Source: Rhizopus sp. PT2906
Taxonomy: Eukaryota; Mucoromycota; Mucoromycetes; Mucorales; Rhizopodaceae
Assembly (NCBI GenBank): GCA_025529335.1
Contig: JAMYHX010000090.1
Coordinates: 1 to 64,000 of the forward strand
Direction of reading: 5' to 3'
Length of the DNA: 64,000 nt
The position numbers and the translations under genes were made by a program. Positions 10,084 through 22,900 of the stretch are shown here, one piece after another (positions within the stretch are counted from its first letter, which is position 1; every line of letters begins with the position of its first letter). Under the pieces are notes generated by a model. The model was not told the DNA's origin, did not search any database, and saw only the letters and a program-made list of their open reading frames with translations.

Positions 10084-11856
10084 TTATGCGTACCTTCTGT
10101 TTCGATTAAGAACGTCAGTAACCTTCTCAACGACACCGTACTTCTTTCCCTTGCAAGTTGCTTGACACCATTCTATAACTTTTTCAACCGAGTCAAGCTC
10201 ATATGTAAGCAGAGCATCTAAAATTTCCCTTTCAGTGGGCAACGTATAGTTGACAGGGCGTTTAAAGTAGTCTTTTCTGCTACTGGGGACAAATATAATC
10301 GGAGCATAACAATGGAATATTCTTGATCTTATATCTTCTTCCAGGTCGACATCCTCTAATCTACTTGGATTCCACTCTATTTTTTGCTTTGTAATCAATT
10401 TAGCTCTTATACCGTTTTTGAAATCGGGTAAATACTACCAAAAGGTCACATGAATACGCTGTTAATCAACAATTTAAAAAAAGCACTTACAGGTGATATA
10501 TGCCAGATTCGACATTCCATATCCAAGCACTCCAACAGAGACATAGTTCTACCTCTTCTGTATGATTCTAAAGTTATTTTAAGACAGGTTGGGGAATTAG
10601 ATAGAATGGTGTTCATAGTGTCAAGTGCGAATTTTGATCCATCTCTTCGAAGTGCATCGATGATTTCCTCAACAGTATCGTAGCGAAACCATCTAAGAAT
10701 ATTATTTTACAATCTCTTCTTTGCTCGGTAACAAATAAACTTACTCGCTTATCTTTTCTAAACGCTGGCCATGCATCGTATAACTGGACGGCTTATGGCT
10801 TGGGCCGACAGCATATTCTTCAATGACATCATTAATCAAATCTAATGTTGGCTCTGTTATCTGAGTAAGACGCTCTTCTAATGCTTTTAACGAAGAGGAA
10901 GGCACAAAGTGAGTAGCAAAACCAGCCAAGCTGTAAAAAGCATTAGTTCTAGTTTCCTTTTACTATGATGCAAATACTGTACTAAACATCTTCTCCTTTC
11001 AATAATCTGCCTGTGAGTGCCAAGTAGGTACCCAAGTTTGCATCCAAACGAGACATGTAATAGCTACTGCCCATATCACAAAAGGTGCCAATTGTCGCCT
11101 CAGGCATGGCAACGCATGTATTTTCGGTAGCAATTCTAAACTGTGAGAAAGCGCCAATTCCGCTACCAGCACCACCTAGTATAGAATAAGTGTAAATAAA
11201 CATCAGTGAGTAGGCTCATGCTGGAGGATTACATGTTATTCCGTCCATTAGCGTTACTACAGGTGTATTCATAGTAGCTATCAAATGAAGGAGTGCATAA
11301 ATTTGTGAGAAGCCTTGAAGGTTACACGTTGCCGTATATGGGTCCGGAGCATCAACAAAGGCCTCAGAACAATCTAAAGTACATTAGGCAGTGATTAGCA
11401 TTGCATTAGGCATCAAGCACCAATTCTTACGTTTCAAATCACCCCCAGTGCAAAATGCTCTACCAGCACCTTTCAAGATAACCAGGTTAATTTCCTTGGA
11501 AGTCTCGCATGTCTTTTGAGAATGATCAATTTGTCGTTAGTTCGATAAATCAAACAATTGTAAAGCTTTACCTTTAAGTATCCTAATAATCGCACAAGAA
11601 GGGAGGTGGTTACTGAGTTAAGCTGTGTTGGCCTGTTAAGGGTGATAACACGAGAGCGGTTGGCTCTTTGTATAATGACTTCTGACGTCTATTGTGAAGG
11701 GAAGATTAATAATCACTGTCTAACTATAATCAGCACTTAATTACGGTAGGATTGTTTTGATAGTATTTCTAAGAAAGTAGAGCATGGTTAGCATTTTTCT
11801 TGTTGTCTAAAAACAAAAAGACACAAGATCCTTACCATGTGGGTAGGGTTCACCAT
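10084..11856 (-). CDS. 3-hydroxyisobutyryl-CoA hydrolase-like (HIBCH/Ehd3), copy A
   Basis: Nine exons (11856-11836, 11768-11745, 11688-11572, 11512-11431, 11373-11233, 11175-10983, 10930-10745, 10692-10491, 10434-10084) give 438 aa with all phases closing. It belongs to the enoyl-CoA hydratase/isomerase fold: VITLNRPTQLNSV, then FCTGGDLK, and the oxyanion/active-site segment MPEATIGTFCDMG, with the Glu and Asp used by HIBCH. EDVYLAGFATHF and a long fungal C-terminal domain follow. The reaction hydrolyses 3-hydroxyisobutyryl-CoA in valine catabolism; in yeast the ortholog Ehd3 is also a mitoribosome protein. The N terminus is short (two tiny exons) and lacks a clear mitochondrial presequence, unlike copy B. 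The first two exons are the least certain part. Confidence 0.85.
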
Positions 11857-13171
11857 TTTCTTCAAATTTGTTTTGTTAAAGAACAACAAACGAAATAGGT
11901 GCTTGATGAAGGCTCTTTATATACAAGTACCAACTGTCCGTATTCTTTTACCCAGCATTTGAAAGTCGTCCAGCATGATTCGTGCATTTATGAACGATTA
12001 GCTTAATTGTTACTTTGCTTCTATTTTATGACGAGTAAAGTTGTCCCTTATCTTTACTCTTTCCCGAAGTTGCCGACAACACGCAAAATGAGCAATGCTC
12101 TACCCCATCTCCAGAAATACCTACTTATCTCTCGTTTCTTTTTTTCAGTTTCTTAAACAGACCATAAACGTAAACGACTGTTTGAATAACAAATTATTAA
12201 AGAACTCTTTTGTATGCTGTGATGTTTATTATACAATTGCCCCTGTTATTATTAGAAGGCAAAAGTTATTAATAGGATTAACCCCAAACGTCAAAAGATG
12301 TCTCTAGTTTATCCCCGTCACTGGAATATACTCGGCATTCATTCAACGCGTTGTATTCCTCAAAGGATGTATATCCCATAGACATTATTCATAAAAATGA
12401 AGCACACAAGAAAGGATTATATAAAGGTACTACGGAATCCTTGCAAGTTTTTACACAATAGCTCTCTAGTTCATTTATTTCATCAGAAATTCAATAATAA
12501 GGGGCAAATGTTGGAAAAAAGTGAGGAGAAACTTCATATGAGCTATGAATCTCACTAGACTAGTGTCATATAAAGATACTGTAACCAAATGTGTATCAGT
12601 CATCCAAGCTCCATGGTCTTATTTCTAACTTTTTCTTGTTTTTTTTTTTTTTTTTTTTTGGATTTTACAAAGCAAACTCATGTAGTTGCAAGTAAACAGC
12701 AAGGTAAACGTACAATGCGACTTATGGGCTGTAAGAGTGTATATCAAAAAGGGTAATTGTATTTTTTACCAAGGTTAATGTCCCCAAAAATAAAAAGTTG
12801 AGCCGATGTATTGCTCTCCTTGTTTTATGCCAAGTGAATAGATAAAAAGTAGGCGGCTGAGACTGTCTTGAAAAAAAAAAAAAAAAGGCAAATGTTGATA
12901 ATCAAAAAGTATGAGGGCTATACAGCAGGCATCCACTTATGCAGTTTGAATAAGTTTCTTTTTATTGTTACTTTAGTCATATACTTGGGACACTCTATTC
13001 CTTTGTCATTCTTTTAACGCTCGTCTCTATTATTAGTATCGTTTAGGGATAAGAGCAATTTTTATTCAAAAAGTTTTATTGTACAAAAGAATTAATCAGT
13101 TAAAGCCAACAAGAGAGACTATTGTTGTGTTTTATTCTATCTAATCAGTTGACATGTTTATAACATGTCAT
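11857..13171. other. Intergenic between the HIBCH paralogs
   Basis: This 1.3 kb holds the copy A promoter and the 3' flank of copy B. No supported ORF was found. T runs occur at 12639-12659, and an A run lies near 12870. Confidence 0.6.
12639..12659. repeat. Poly-T run, 21 nt
   Basis: Homopolymer in intergenic DNA downstream of HIBCH copy B. Confidence 0.9.
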
Positions 13172-14948
13172 CTACATTTCATATCTATTAAGGACATCCT
13201 CGACCTTTTCACGGACACCGTATTTATCTTTACGATCTTCTTCAAACCAGGCTACGGTATCTCTAACGGTTGATAAGTTGCGTTTTGAACGTACTTCAAA
13301 TATTTCCTTCTCAGAAGGTAAAGCGTATTTCTCATAGGGCAAACGATAACAATCTTGCGTATTCATAAAGTTCAGTCTTCTTGCGACATTAGCATGGAAA
13401 AATCTCACACGAATGTCTTCATCAAGATCAAGGTCTTCCAATTTACTGGGATTCCATTTGGGCATTTGTTTATGTATGATATGAGATGTGACTCCTTCCA
13501 CAAAGTCATGGGCAAACTAGAGTTTAGAAATGTTTGCTCGGTTAACAATACAGGATGGTACATAAATTTGCTTACCGGCACTGTCTGCCACAGGACATGC
13601 TCCATTTGAAGACATTCTTTTAAAGATAAGTGTGCACCTTTGCGAATGTGCTCTAGTGTTACTTTTACACCAGTTGGCGAGCGCTTACGAATCGTGTCAA
13701 TTGCCTCATGAGCAAATCGAGAGCCATCCTTATTTAAGGCATCCAGGATCTCTTCGGCATGCTCGTACTGAAAGCATCTACAGAAATTTATAAGAAGAGT
13801 TGTATGGTGTAATGGCGTCATGTACATACCTATCGATGGTCTTTCGTACTTGACCATGAAGCGTGTAAACGGAGGGCTTATGGCCCTTTTTTACAGCAAA
13901 CTTTTCAATAATCTCATGAACTTTATTATGATCTATGCAGTCAATAGTAGCTAGTTCGTATTCTAAAGCCTCCAAATTAGCAGAGGGTACAAAGTGTGTT
14001 GCAACGCCAGCAAATCTAAATGCAGCTCTTATTTAATTTGGCTATATCTGAATAAAATGTATACTTACAGAGCATCCTCAGCTTTCAGGATTCTACTTGT
14101 CATTCCCATAAAGGGACCTATATGCCCATCCAAGCGAGACAGGAAGAAGCTTGCGCCTACATCACAAAATAAACCTATAGCAGTCTCAGGCATAGCGAAT
14201 TGTGTGTTCTCAGTAGCAATTCTGAAAGGAGCAAAGGCAGATAGCAAACCAGCTCCAGCGCCCACTATGGTTAAAATGAAGCAATGAATTCAGAAAATCA
14301 TTTGGTATAAGATATAGGATATCTACTTGTAATTCCATCCATGACAGCAATATAAGGCTTCTTCATTGTTGATATAAAGTGAATCATTTCATACTCTGTG
14401 TCAATTTGAAAGGCCAATTCTTCATGCTTATTTGGATCCTTTATTTTAAGAGCCACATCTGTATGTATCATTGTGAGTCTAGGTAGTGTTTTTACCTATT
14501 GAATATACCTTTTACGTCGCCGCCTGCACAGAGCGCTCTTCCTACGCCTCTCATAAAAATTACTTTGGCGTGCGGATCGGATAGTTCCCACGCCTATTGA
14601 ACAAAAGATTAACCCCCTTATTTGATTATTTTTTGCAACCCTACTTTCAAATGTGGATAAATGATATTGACCATTTCTAAATCGATCGCATTCAATTTGC
14701 GAGGGCGATTTAGAATAAGATGTCGAGCTGATGCATCTCTTTTGACCAAAACACTCGGCTATACGCATTTATGAATTCAATAAAATACGATGCATTGATC
14801 TGTAATGAATATACCTCTATGCCCTGTGTATGTAATAGCTAGGGTATAGATGGTAACTATGTGTTTTATAATCTAATCTATAATTGCTTACTCTCTGCTT
14901 TATGGAAGAGGTCAAGGAAATGACTTTGGCAAAGTTTGTTCTAATCAT
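13172..14948 (-). CDS. 3-hydroxyisobutyryl-CoA hydrolase-like (HIBCH/Ehd3), copy B
   Basis: Eight exons (14948-14892, 14758-14645, 14593-14509, 14458-14327, 14264-14069, 14015-13830, 13777-13576, 13516-13172) also give 438 aa. Exon 1 encodes MIRTNFAKVISLTSSIKQR, a basic, hydroxylated, acid-free presequence typical of mitochondrial import. The core reads LILNRPRKLNAID, LCAGGDVK, MGAGAGLLSAF and MPETAIGLFCDVG (active-site Glu and Asp kept), then LFAGVATHFVPSA. Its first intron is 133 nt, longer than the rest. The last five intron positions and phases match copy A, and two exons have identical lengths (186 and 202 nt). This shows a tandem duplication of an intron-bearing gene. I expect this copy to be the mitochondrial valine-pathway enzyme. 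Confidence 0.88.
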
Positions 14949-15801
14949 GAACTGTCAGTTAATAAAAGAAAAAAAAAAAAGAAAAGAGGCAATAGATATC
15001 AGAAAGAGCAGTAAAATGACTAATGCGAATTCTTGATACTTCTTTGCTCAGATGTTCGGTAAATCAATTAACCAACTCAGCTCTTGTCTATTTGCTCTTG
15101 AAATAGATAACAAGTAACTAATGGGTTACTTAATCCTCTGAGGAAAAGCGTTTAAAGCTTTACGGTTATCTTGTTTTGTGCCATTGGGGGTTGAATAATG
15201 ATAAGAGAACAAGTAGAAGAGAAACTAACAGATGTTTTTTTAGCTCTCTAAACAGTTTAATCATATCAAGCACTTTAGAATAGCGCTCGACTGTGGAAGC
15301 TTAACAGGTTGTTTGTATTATTGGGTGTTGTAATGGTGTCCCTTCACAAGGTTTACTGGTGTTCTGTTTGAACCCATCCAATTCTTTCGTATGAATATAT
15401 CCCTCATCATTATGTGTCTTGTATGTCCTCGACTATTCCTATCCTGTCAGTTTTGAAGTAGGAGAAAATTAAATAGTTAAGCACATGACAGTTAAATGCT
15501 TCTGTTATAAACAACACTCTTGCTGATGCCTTTCTTTCTCTTTTTCTTTGGTTGTTCTAAATTGTTTAAAATACACCAAAACAATTAGAAAAAGTAAGCA
15601 TCCTTAACTATGAATATAAATAATATCAACTTATTATTAAATAAAGCTGTCATTTATTACGCAAAACAACCCATTCGTTTCTCAATAAAAAGTAGTCCCA
15701 AATCAGTTTCTTTAAAGCCGTTCTTTGGTATTTTATATTCCGCCTCTCAAATTCGAAAACTTCCCTTTATCACTGTTTTCATTTTTTTTTTTCTCTTGGT
15801 T
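14949..15801. other. Divergent intergenic region upstream of HIBCH B and BRAP2
   Basis: About 850 bp between divergent starts. An open frame from 15610 continues upstream of the chosen BRAP2 start, but its 64 extra residues are unconserved and hydrophobic/basic, so I treat it as promoter/5' UTR. A T-rich tract lies just before 15802. Confidence 0.5.
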
Positions 15802-17473
15802 ATGCAACATAAAATAAAAGGTGCGCCTTTTGGAACAATCCAAACAACAGCAAACAGTCGTGGCATACTAAAACTATATCATGAAAGCGAGAATAAGACA
15901 CCAACTAGAATAGTCCTTATGAATACCACCGTTCTTTGCACTCATTCTATCCCCTTTCACATTTCTATTCCTGAATTCTTATCTTTTATTGCACCTGTAG
16001 AAAGTCATGTTAGCCACTATAGAGTAATAAAGTATGTAAGCAAAGACATGCATTGTACACAAAACAGCTGACCACATGTGCAAACTGTTAACAAGAGAAG
16101 CAAATAAGGATACTTATATGGTTTTGATGAAATTCAAAGAAAGTCAGGCAGCCAATATATATTTTGAGCAGTATAATAATAGACTCTTTAGTTCTATGGA
16201 AGTAAGTATATTAATAATTCATCACAAACAAAGTGGTCCAAACCTGTATTTCATCGTTAGCCTGAGACATGCCAAGTTCTTTATGTGGAATCAGCTGATA
16301 CAGATCAAGATTCAGAATCACTGTTTATACTAGTTAACCCAGAAGAAACATGCTCTGTGTGCTTAGAACCGCTTGGTGAAAGTAAATCGGGGATATTGAC
16401 CATTCTCTGCCAGCATACATTCCACTGTCACTGCTTGCTCAAGTGGAAGGATGGTAGCTGCCCAGTTTGCAGATACTCACAAAAGAAAACTGTGACGGAG
16501 GATGGAGGCGGTAGCCATAAAGCATCTCAGGAGACAGAAGAAAGGGTCATTGGGCAAAGTGACGATAATGATAATGAATGTGCCGAGTGTAAGACGAAGG
16601 AAGGTCTTTGGATTTGCTTGATCTGTGGCTATGTCGGATGTGGGAGATATCAAGGTGCGCATGCTTATAAGCACTATAGAGAGACAGAACATATATATGC
16701 TTTGGATATTACTTCTCAACGAGTATGGGATTATGTTGGTGATGGGTATGTGCATAGACTCCTACAAAATATGGCTGATGGTAAGCTGGTGGAACTTCCA
16801 GACAATACGACGCCAGATAATACGGCTTCCTCCCAGGTAAGCCCAAGTATTGAAAAGAAGAATAAAAAAAATACTTACAATGTCATTCAGCAGGAAAAGC
16901 TAGAAGCCATCGCACTTGAATATAGCTATATGTTAACCACTCAGCTGGATTCACAACGTATATATTATGAGAATCAAATAGACAAGGTTTCAAGCCAACT
17001 TATAAAATTAACAACACAATTGAAGCAACTGGAAATACAAGCAAAAAATGCGGTTAAAGAGAATGAGTATCTGGAGCGTCAGATTTCTTTGAAAGAAAAA
17101 GAAGTTTCAAAAATAATGGATGGCAAACAGGTCGTAGAGAAGAGCTATGAAACATGGAAAGAAAAGTTGGAGGCACTTAAGGATCTATGGTTAAAAGAAA
17201 AAGAGGTACTACGGGCATTATAAGGCATACATTATTTTTATATACTCCTTATAGGTGACAAATACATTAATACAAAGCAATGAAGAACTATCCAAAAGCA
17301 ATGAGCTTGCAACTAGCAGCATCTCTGAATTAAATGATCAAATACGTGACTTGAAGTTTTTCTTGGAAGCCAAGAAAAAGGTACAAGCAGATCCAAGCTT
17401 AGAAGGCGGTAGTGTAGAAACCAGGCAATCTTCACGTAGAAGAAAAGGCAAGCGAAGGCCAGAAGGACGATGA
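15802..17473 (+). CDS. BRAP2/Etp1-type RING and ZnF-UBP E3 ubiquitin ligase
   Basis: Four exons (15802-16031, 16096-16201, 16261-17205, 17255-17473) with introns of 64, 59 and 49 nt give 499 aa. Domain order is as in human BRAP and yeast Etp1. First comes the N-terminal BRAP2 RRM-like domain (FGTIQ, then VLCTHSIPFHISIPEFLSFI and TYMVLMKFKESQAA, ending PETCQVLYV). Next is a C3H2C3-type RING (CSVCLEPLGES, CQHTFHCHCLLKW, CPVCR), followed by ZnF-UBP (CAECKTKEGLWICLICGYVGCGR, here cited as adjoining Cys pairs, then HAYKHYRETEHIYALDI). A long coiled coil and a basic tail RRRKGKRRPEGR close the protein. It binds ubiquitin and acts in the cytosol; yeast Etp1 is needed for ethanol tolerance. The start at 15802 is chosen because upstream residues lack conservation; 15610 is the alternative. 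Confidence 0.9.
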
Positions 17474-17872
17474 GCTCATTAGTGAATGATTCCCTACATA
17501 TTAAAAACTGTCTTCAGTTTTTGCTGTATACCCATAAAAACATGCAAGTTATGCAGTGATCGGAAATAGAATCTGCTTGTATTTGACGTGCTTGTGGCTT
17601 GTACAATGGCTTTTTAACTAAAATACAACCAAACAAAGCACAAGGCAGCGACCAAATATTCTTATAATAAAGTACAGCTTTAGACACTCATCACATCTTG
17701 TCTATATTCTATGGTATGCATGCTGCCGCTGGGCACATCATTGGCACACTCGAAAGGCTGGCTGCAGTCTGGCTTTTGATTGGTCAGATTGACCGCTTGC
17801 AGTCCTCTTTTTTTTTTTTTTTTCTCTCTGTCTTCTAATTTTTTTCTTTCTTTTCCCTACTTTATCCCTAAA
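17474..17872. promoter_or_regulatory. EF1B upstream region
   Basis: 399 bp between BRAP2 and EF1B. Pyrimidine-rich DNA (17806-17868, mostly T with C) immediately precedes the EF1B ATG, as is common for highly expressed fungal translation genes. No other gene is seen. Confidence 0.5.
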
Positions 17873-18611
17873 ATGTCTGTTACTTTGGAACTTCCCTTGG
17901 CTCTTCACATCCTCGACTCTGTTCTTGCTGAAAGCAAGTACATTGCCTCGTAAGTTCTTATACACCTGATACTAGAGCTTTTCGGTGGCTTATACCTTTC
18001 TTTTTTTTTTCTTTAGCAATGACAAGGCTACTGATGCTGATGCCACTGTCGCTAAGGCTTTAGGTTCTGCTCCTTCTGCCGAATTCGCTAATGTTGCCAA
18101 GTGGTTCTCCGAAGTCAAGTAAGTATTCCTCGGCAAATATTTCTTTAATGCATCAATAACGCGTTTCTTTTTTCTTGCTTATCTTAGGCCCGCTGAAGCT
18201 GCCCCTGCTGCTGAAGCCGCTGACGAAGATGACATTGATCTTTTCGGTTCTGATGATGAAGAAGTTGATGAAGAAGCTGAAAGAATCAAGGCTCAACGTC
18301 TTGCTGAATATAATGCTAAGAAGGCTGCCAAGCCTAAGCCTATTGCAAAGACCACCATCACTCTTGAAATCAAGCCTTGGGATGATGAAACTGATATGGA
18401 TGCCATGACAAAGAGTGTCAAGGAAATCGCCATGGATGGTCTCCTCTGGGGTGGTCACCAACTTGTCCCTATTGGTTACGGTATCAGAAAGCTTCAAATC
18501 AACTGTGTTGTTGAAGATGATAAGGTTATGTTGGATGACTTGACTGATCAAATCACTGCTTTGGAAGACTATGTCCAATCCGTTGACGTTGCTGCTATGC
18601 AAAAGATCTAA
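17873..18611 (+). CDS. Translation elongation factor 1-beta (eEF1B alpha)
   Basis: Three exons (17873-17949, 18017-18118, 18188-18611) with introns of 67 and 69 nt give 200 aa. This is the guanine-nucleotide exchange factor that recharges eEF1A with GTP during protein synthesis. The protein has a short N-terminal helical (GST-C-like) segment, then an acidic linker with the family hallmark DIDLFGSDDEE, then the C-terminal exchange domain. That domain carries ITLEIKPWDDETDM, WGGHQLVPIGYGIRKLQINCVVED and a near-terminal VDVAAMQKI. The codons favour C/T-ending synonymous forms typical of highly expressed genes. The poly-pyrimidine 5' flank fits strong expression. Confidence 0.97.
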
Positions 18612-18966
18612 GTGTAATAATAACCTCAACTTGTATAAAATGTCAATAAATAAAGTAATAGCTTTGAATGGGCTATTGTTTCTTTTGTTTAAACAACATA
18701 TACAGTGAAATATTTATAATGGATTTTTTTGAGCTTTTTATATATTGCATCAGGCTACTCTAAGTTCTTGGATCAAGTCGCAGTCCATCTCGGGTTATGA
18801 TCAATATATATTCTTCTGTTTAAATGGTTCTTCTTCGGTTTGAAGCTTTTATCTTCACCCTCTCCTTTGTCTTTTTACGAATAAAGATAAACAAACTCAG
18901 AAAAAACAATCAAAGATGGACATAGCCAATTAAAATACCCTTTGTTTTTCCTTTCTCACTGACAAC
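18612..18966. other. Intergenic, EF1B 3' end to MTHFS 5' end
   Basis: An AATAAA-like signal follows the EF1B stop (near 18645). The rest is AT-rich with no gene seen. Confidence 0.6.
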
Positions 18967-19849
18967 ATGAATACAGCTATCGTTAGTCTTAAGCGTCAGC
19001 TTAGGAAAGATATGGCTTCTCGACTAGAAAAGTTATCTGTAGCAGAGACACAAAGCCAATGTAAATAATAAAAAGAAAGAAACGCTAAAAAAAAAAACTA
19101 TAGTCGCTGACAGAAACTTAGCCGAACAAGTATTTGAAAGGTTGAAGCGATTAGAACAGTTTAAGAATGCAAAGAATGTAAGCGTATACATTAGCATGCC
19201 TACTGGCGAAGTCATCACTACCAACATCATACACCATTTGCTTCGTTCAGGTAACAAAAAAAGTATATTTGAACCAATAACAAATACAAATATCAAGCAG
19301 GAAAGAATTGCTTTATTCCTCGTTGTACCAAAACCCATATGGACATGGTAAAGATCAATAGCATAGAGGATTTTAATTCACTTCCAGTCAATAAATGGAA
19401 AATACCTGAGCCTCCTCTTGATCAAGACAGAGAAAATGGTAAAATGATAAAGTCGTTCCTTGATATCCACTTAGACTCTTCTAGCTTTGGAGACTGAGGG
19501 TCTTGATCTCATATTAATGCCTGGAGTTGCGTTTGATCAGAATAGGAATAGGATAGGCCATGGAAAGGGGTAAACAAAGCGTGTTTAACTCAAGGTATTG
19601 TTGACTAACAAAAAGAATAGGTATTATGATCGTTATTTACGTAAATGTAAATCTTGGGCAGAAGCAAACAACACTGCTCCACCTAAAACTAGTAAGTATT
19701 CAAGAGCAATATATGACTATTAAACATCTTGTTGTATAGTTGCTCTCGCCTTGGATCAACAGATTGTAGATGTTGGTGTTATTCCCTTGGAAGAAACGGA
19801 CGAGACACTGGACTGCGTGTTATCACCATCGTTTATATTCTCAAACTAA
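18967..19849 (+). CDS. 5-formyltetrahydrofolate cyclo-ligase (MTHFS)
   Basis: Six exons (18967-19060, 19104-19250, 19301-19438, 19485-19569, 19621-19691, 19740-19849) with 43-51-nt introns give 214 aa, the usual size. It converts 5-formyl-THF to 5,10-methenyl-THF with ATP. Signatures are LKRQLRKDM, VSVYISMPTGEVIT, NCFIPRCTK and the nucleotide/folate site LILMPGVAFD with RIGHGKGYYDRYL, the last built across the 19570-19620 intron. The C-terminal segment is LALDQQIVDVGVIPLEETDE. Several introns are among the shortest in the window. It is convergent with SEC24 (98 bp apart). Confidence 0.95.
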
Positions 19850-19947
19850 ACTTTTTTTTTATTGTATTATATAAGAAAGGGACGATAGTTTCGATTTTTT
19901 GCTTAGAATGACCCAGAGCTTACCTATTTCATATGTGTTAATAGCAA

Positions 19948-22900
19948 TTACAAATGTTTTTTACCGAGACTTACTCTGTCCTTAATATGTTGTAAGAATT
20001 GTTGGTAACTCATGATATTATCTGTACGATCTTCAATTAAATGAGCCAAGAACCATAGGCGAAGGTATGGATCACCGTCTTCCTTGACTAGATACAATGT
20101 AGGATGATAGTTGCCACGGCGCATTTCTCTCACCTTGCCAATGATCGTATTGACTTTTTTATTCAATGGTGTGTTCAAAACTGGTAAAGTAATCTTGCCG
20201 CCCTTTAAGCCTTCGTACGATTTGACATCAAATAGATCGACACAAAGCTGAGGCACAACATTGCGACCGACCCATATGTACATGTTTTGTCCATTTTCTA
20301 AAAGATAGCAGCCATGAGGTTCTAAGTTTTCAGCTGTCAGATTTAGCGCAGGTGGGAATATGACGCCCTTTTCTGAAAATTCACCGGCCTCAGGAGGCAT
20401 GTTGTGTAAAGAATAGAGATTGGCATAGAGATATGGAATTAAAAGTTGAATTGGCATAGTGGTCAACAAGTTCATGGCATTCGATCTCATATCTGAGGGA
20501 ATCTGAGAACTTTGACGAAGACCGTCGTGTTTGAGCAAACCGAGGGCGAGCAGGGGCAATAACTTGAGATTGTCTGGTGCTGTCAACTGTGGTGTTGAAC
20601 CTTGACCGGATCCTAAAACATGTGTCTTGTATACACCAAAGATGTCAACTAGCTTGTTTACAATTGCATCACGTGCATCATCTAATTTGGATGTCAAACC
20701 TCGTTCGACAGCTAGAGTGTTCACAATTGTTAGCATTCATTCTCTACAAGTATGTTATTTCTTACCCTTCACACCAAGATAAGCGGTGATGGCTTGCTGA
20801 TTAGCACTTGCGTATAATTCAGACATTGAGCTGCTGACGGGTAAGCAAGTGGTGACAACTCGAATACGTCTTTCGCCATTGCATGCAGTATGTAATAAAG
20901 CGGTTTGGAAACAAACAGTAGGGGTCTTTAAGTCATCTTCCATAGTAACCTCAACAACATATTTCTGATCGCGAGGCACGTTGGGAAGGGCCAAGAGATC
21001 AGATGAACGAATAAAGAAGTTTCCGTGGAAGGCGCTCATGCGTAGGCCGCGAGAGGCACGGATACGAATGACTGCTTCCAACCCAATCTGTTCTGCTAGT
21101 AATTCAGAGAATTCATGGGCAAATTTGATAGCGTCTTCAGTGCGACTAGCGTTGAAGCCAGGATAATAGTATGTTTGACCACCTGTGTAATGAGGTACAC
21201 AGCTGAGTGTGGCGACATCAGAGTATTGACCTCCAAAGATGACCATATCACATGCAACTTGGGAGCGAGAGCAATCAACAGCAAATGACTTGTAAAATGG
21301 GGAAGCAGCATTGAGTAGAGAAGATTCCTTGGAGGTTCCAAGTAATTTGACATCTTCACGAGGCTTTAATGCACCAGCACCCGTATTAGGTAAAGTGGAC
21401 TGTAAGCAAATGATCTTACCACCAATAGGAGACTATGGAACAAGGTTAGACTTTTACCTTTAATAAAAAAAAACGTTACTTACCAGCATTTTGAATGCAG
21501 CTTGCAAACCTGTTCCTAACGCGTTATTTACGTTCATTGAGTCCTTGAACAATTCAGGTAACTTTTCTAATAACGCCTTCAAGATGTGGATTGATTCGGT
21601 CAGATTGACTAATAAATCAGAAGGCGAAGGCAGATAGACGTCATCCAGATCAGAAACAACCAACATTTGAGGCTCATTCAAGCTTGGGTTCAGATTGTAG
21701 AAATGAAGAGATGAATCAACAGTGATAATGGCAACTTTTGTACGATTCTCGTCGTTGGGTAAACGTTCAAGGGAATCAAGAATAGTACGAGCAGCTGTGG
21801 CTACCATACCGGATTGAATGGCTGAATAGGATACATCGATAACGAAAACATACGCGGGTGCCTGAGGAGGACGTACCTAGAAGAAAGGATGTCAGCTGGA
21901 AGTTTCTTTTATTTTCTTAACATTTACCATGTATTCAGTTGGCGCAACAAATTCGACACAACCGTAGTTTAATTCAGGACGCTTCCATCTGTCGGCGGGT
22001 TGTTGAGTTATACTATCATAGTCAAACGCGGCAGGAACATCGTTCAGTAAGAAACACATGTTACATTTCCAACGTTGACCTCCTTCCACAAACGTGGCAA
22101 AAGGATTGATATACGTTCTACAACGTCTACATCTTGCAATCACACTATCTCTAACAACAGGCACAGAATCCTACATATTGACATAAGAATGATCATTCCC
22201 AAAAAAGAAACTCTATGAAACTTACGTCGCCTTCCTTTAAGCTTCTATAAGGAGTTAAGACCAGTGCTAAAGGCAAACGAGACTTTTTAAGTAAAGATTC
22301 CGTTGCGGGAATTGCATTGAGGGTGGAGCACTGATAAGAGGGATCAGCATTAACGAATGGTGAATCTGTAACAGAGATCTAAGATAAAGTTAGTAAACCA
22401 TGCTTTTATCAACACGCTTTATTTACATTAGGTGGCAAGCGAACTTGTGGTCCAGTATTGTCGATATCTGCGATATGAGGACGAGCGCCCAATAAGGGAA
22501 CAGCAGGGACAACCTATGATAATGAGTTCATGTTAAGGTTCATCATACAACCAAAAAAAAAAAGAAAAACTTACTGCAGCTGGTCCCATACTCATATTTC
22601 CAAACTGAGTTGCCATTTGACCTACTGCATCTTGTCCATATGTATTATATCCTACAGACGGGGCTTGGTACTGTCCATAAGCCTGTGGTTGTTGTTGCTG
22701 TGGCTGTGGCTGTTGTATTTGCTGTTGTTGCTGAGCGTATGGAGAAGGTGCTCCCATTGGAGAGATGAACTGTGGTTGTTGGTTTGCCATAGCAGGTGAA
22801 ACGTAAGGTTGTTGTAATTGCTGAGAAGGGTAAGCAGGGGGAACAGGAGATTCGCCAGAATAAGCTTTTGTGATTTGCTCAGGATACATTCTCTTCTTTT

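Noticed and set aside
15610..15801. Upstream extension of the BRAP2 ORF from ATG 15610
   Set aside because: The 64 extra residues are unconserved and include a hydrophobic Phe run from T-rich DNA; the BRAP2 RRM-like domain starts after 15802. Treated as 5' flank.
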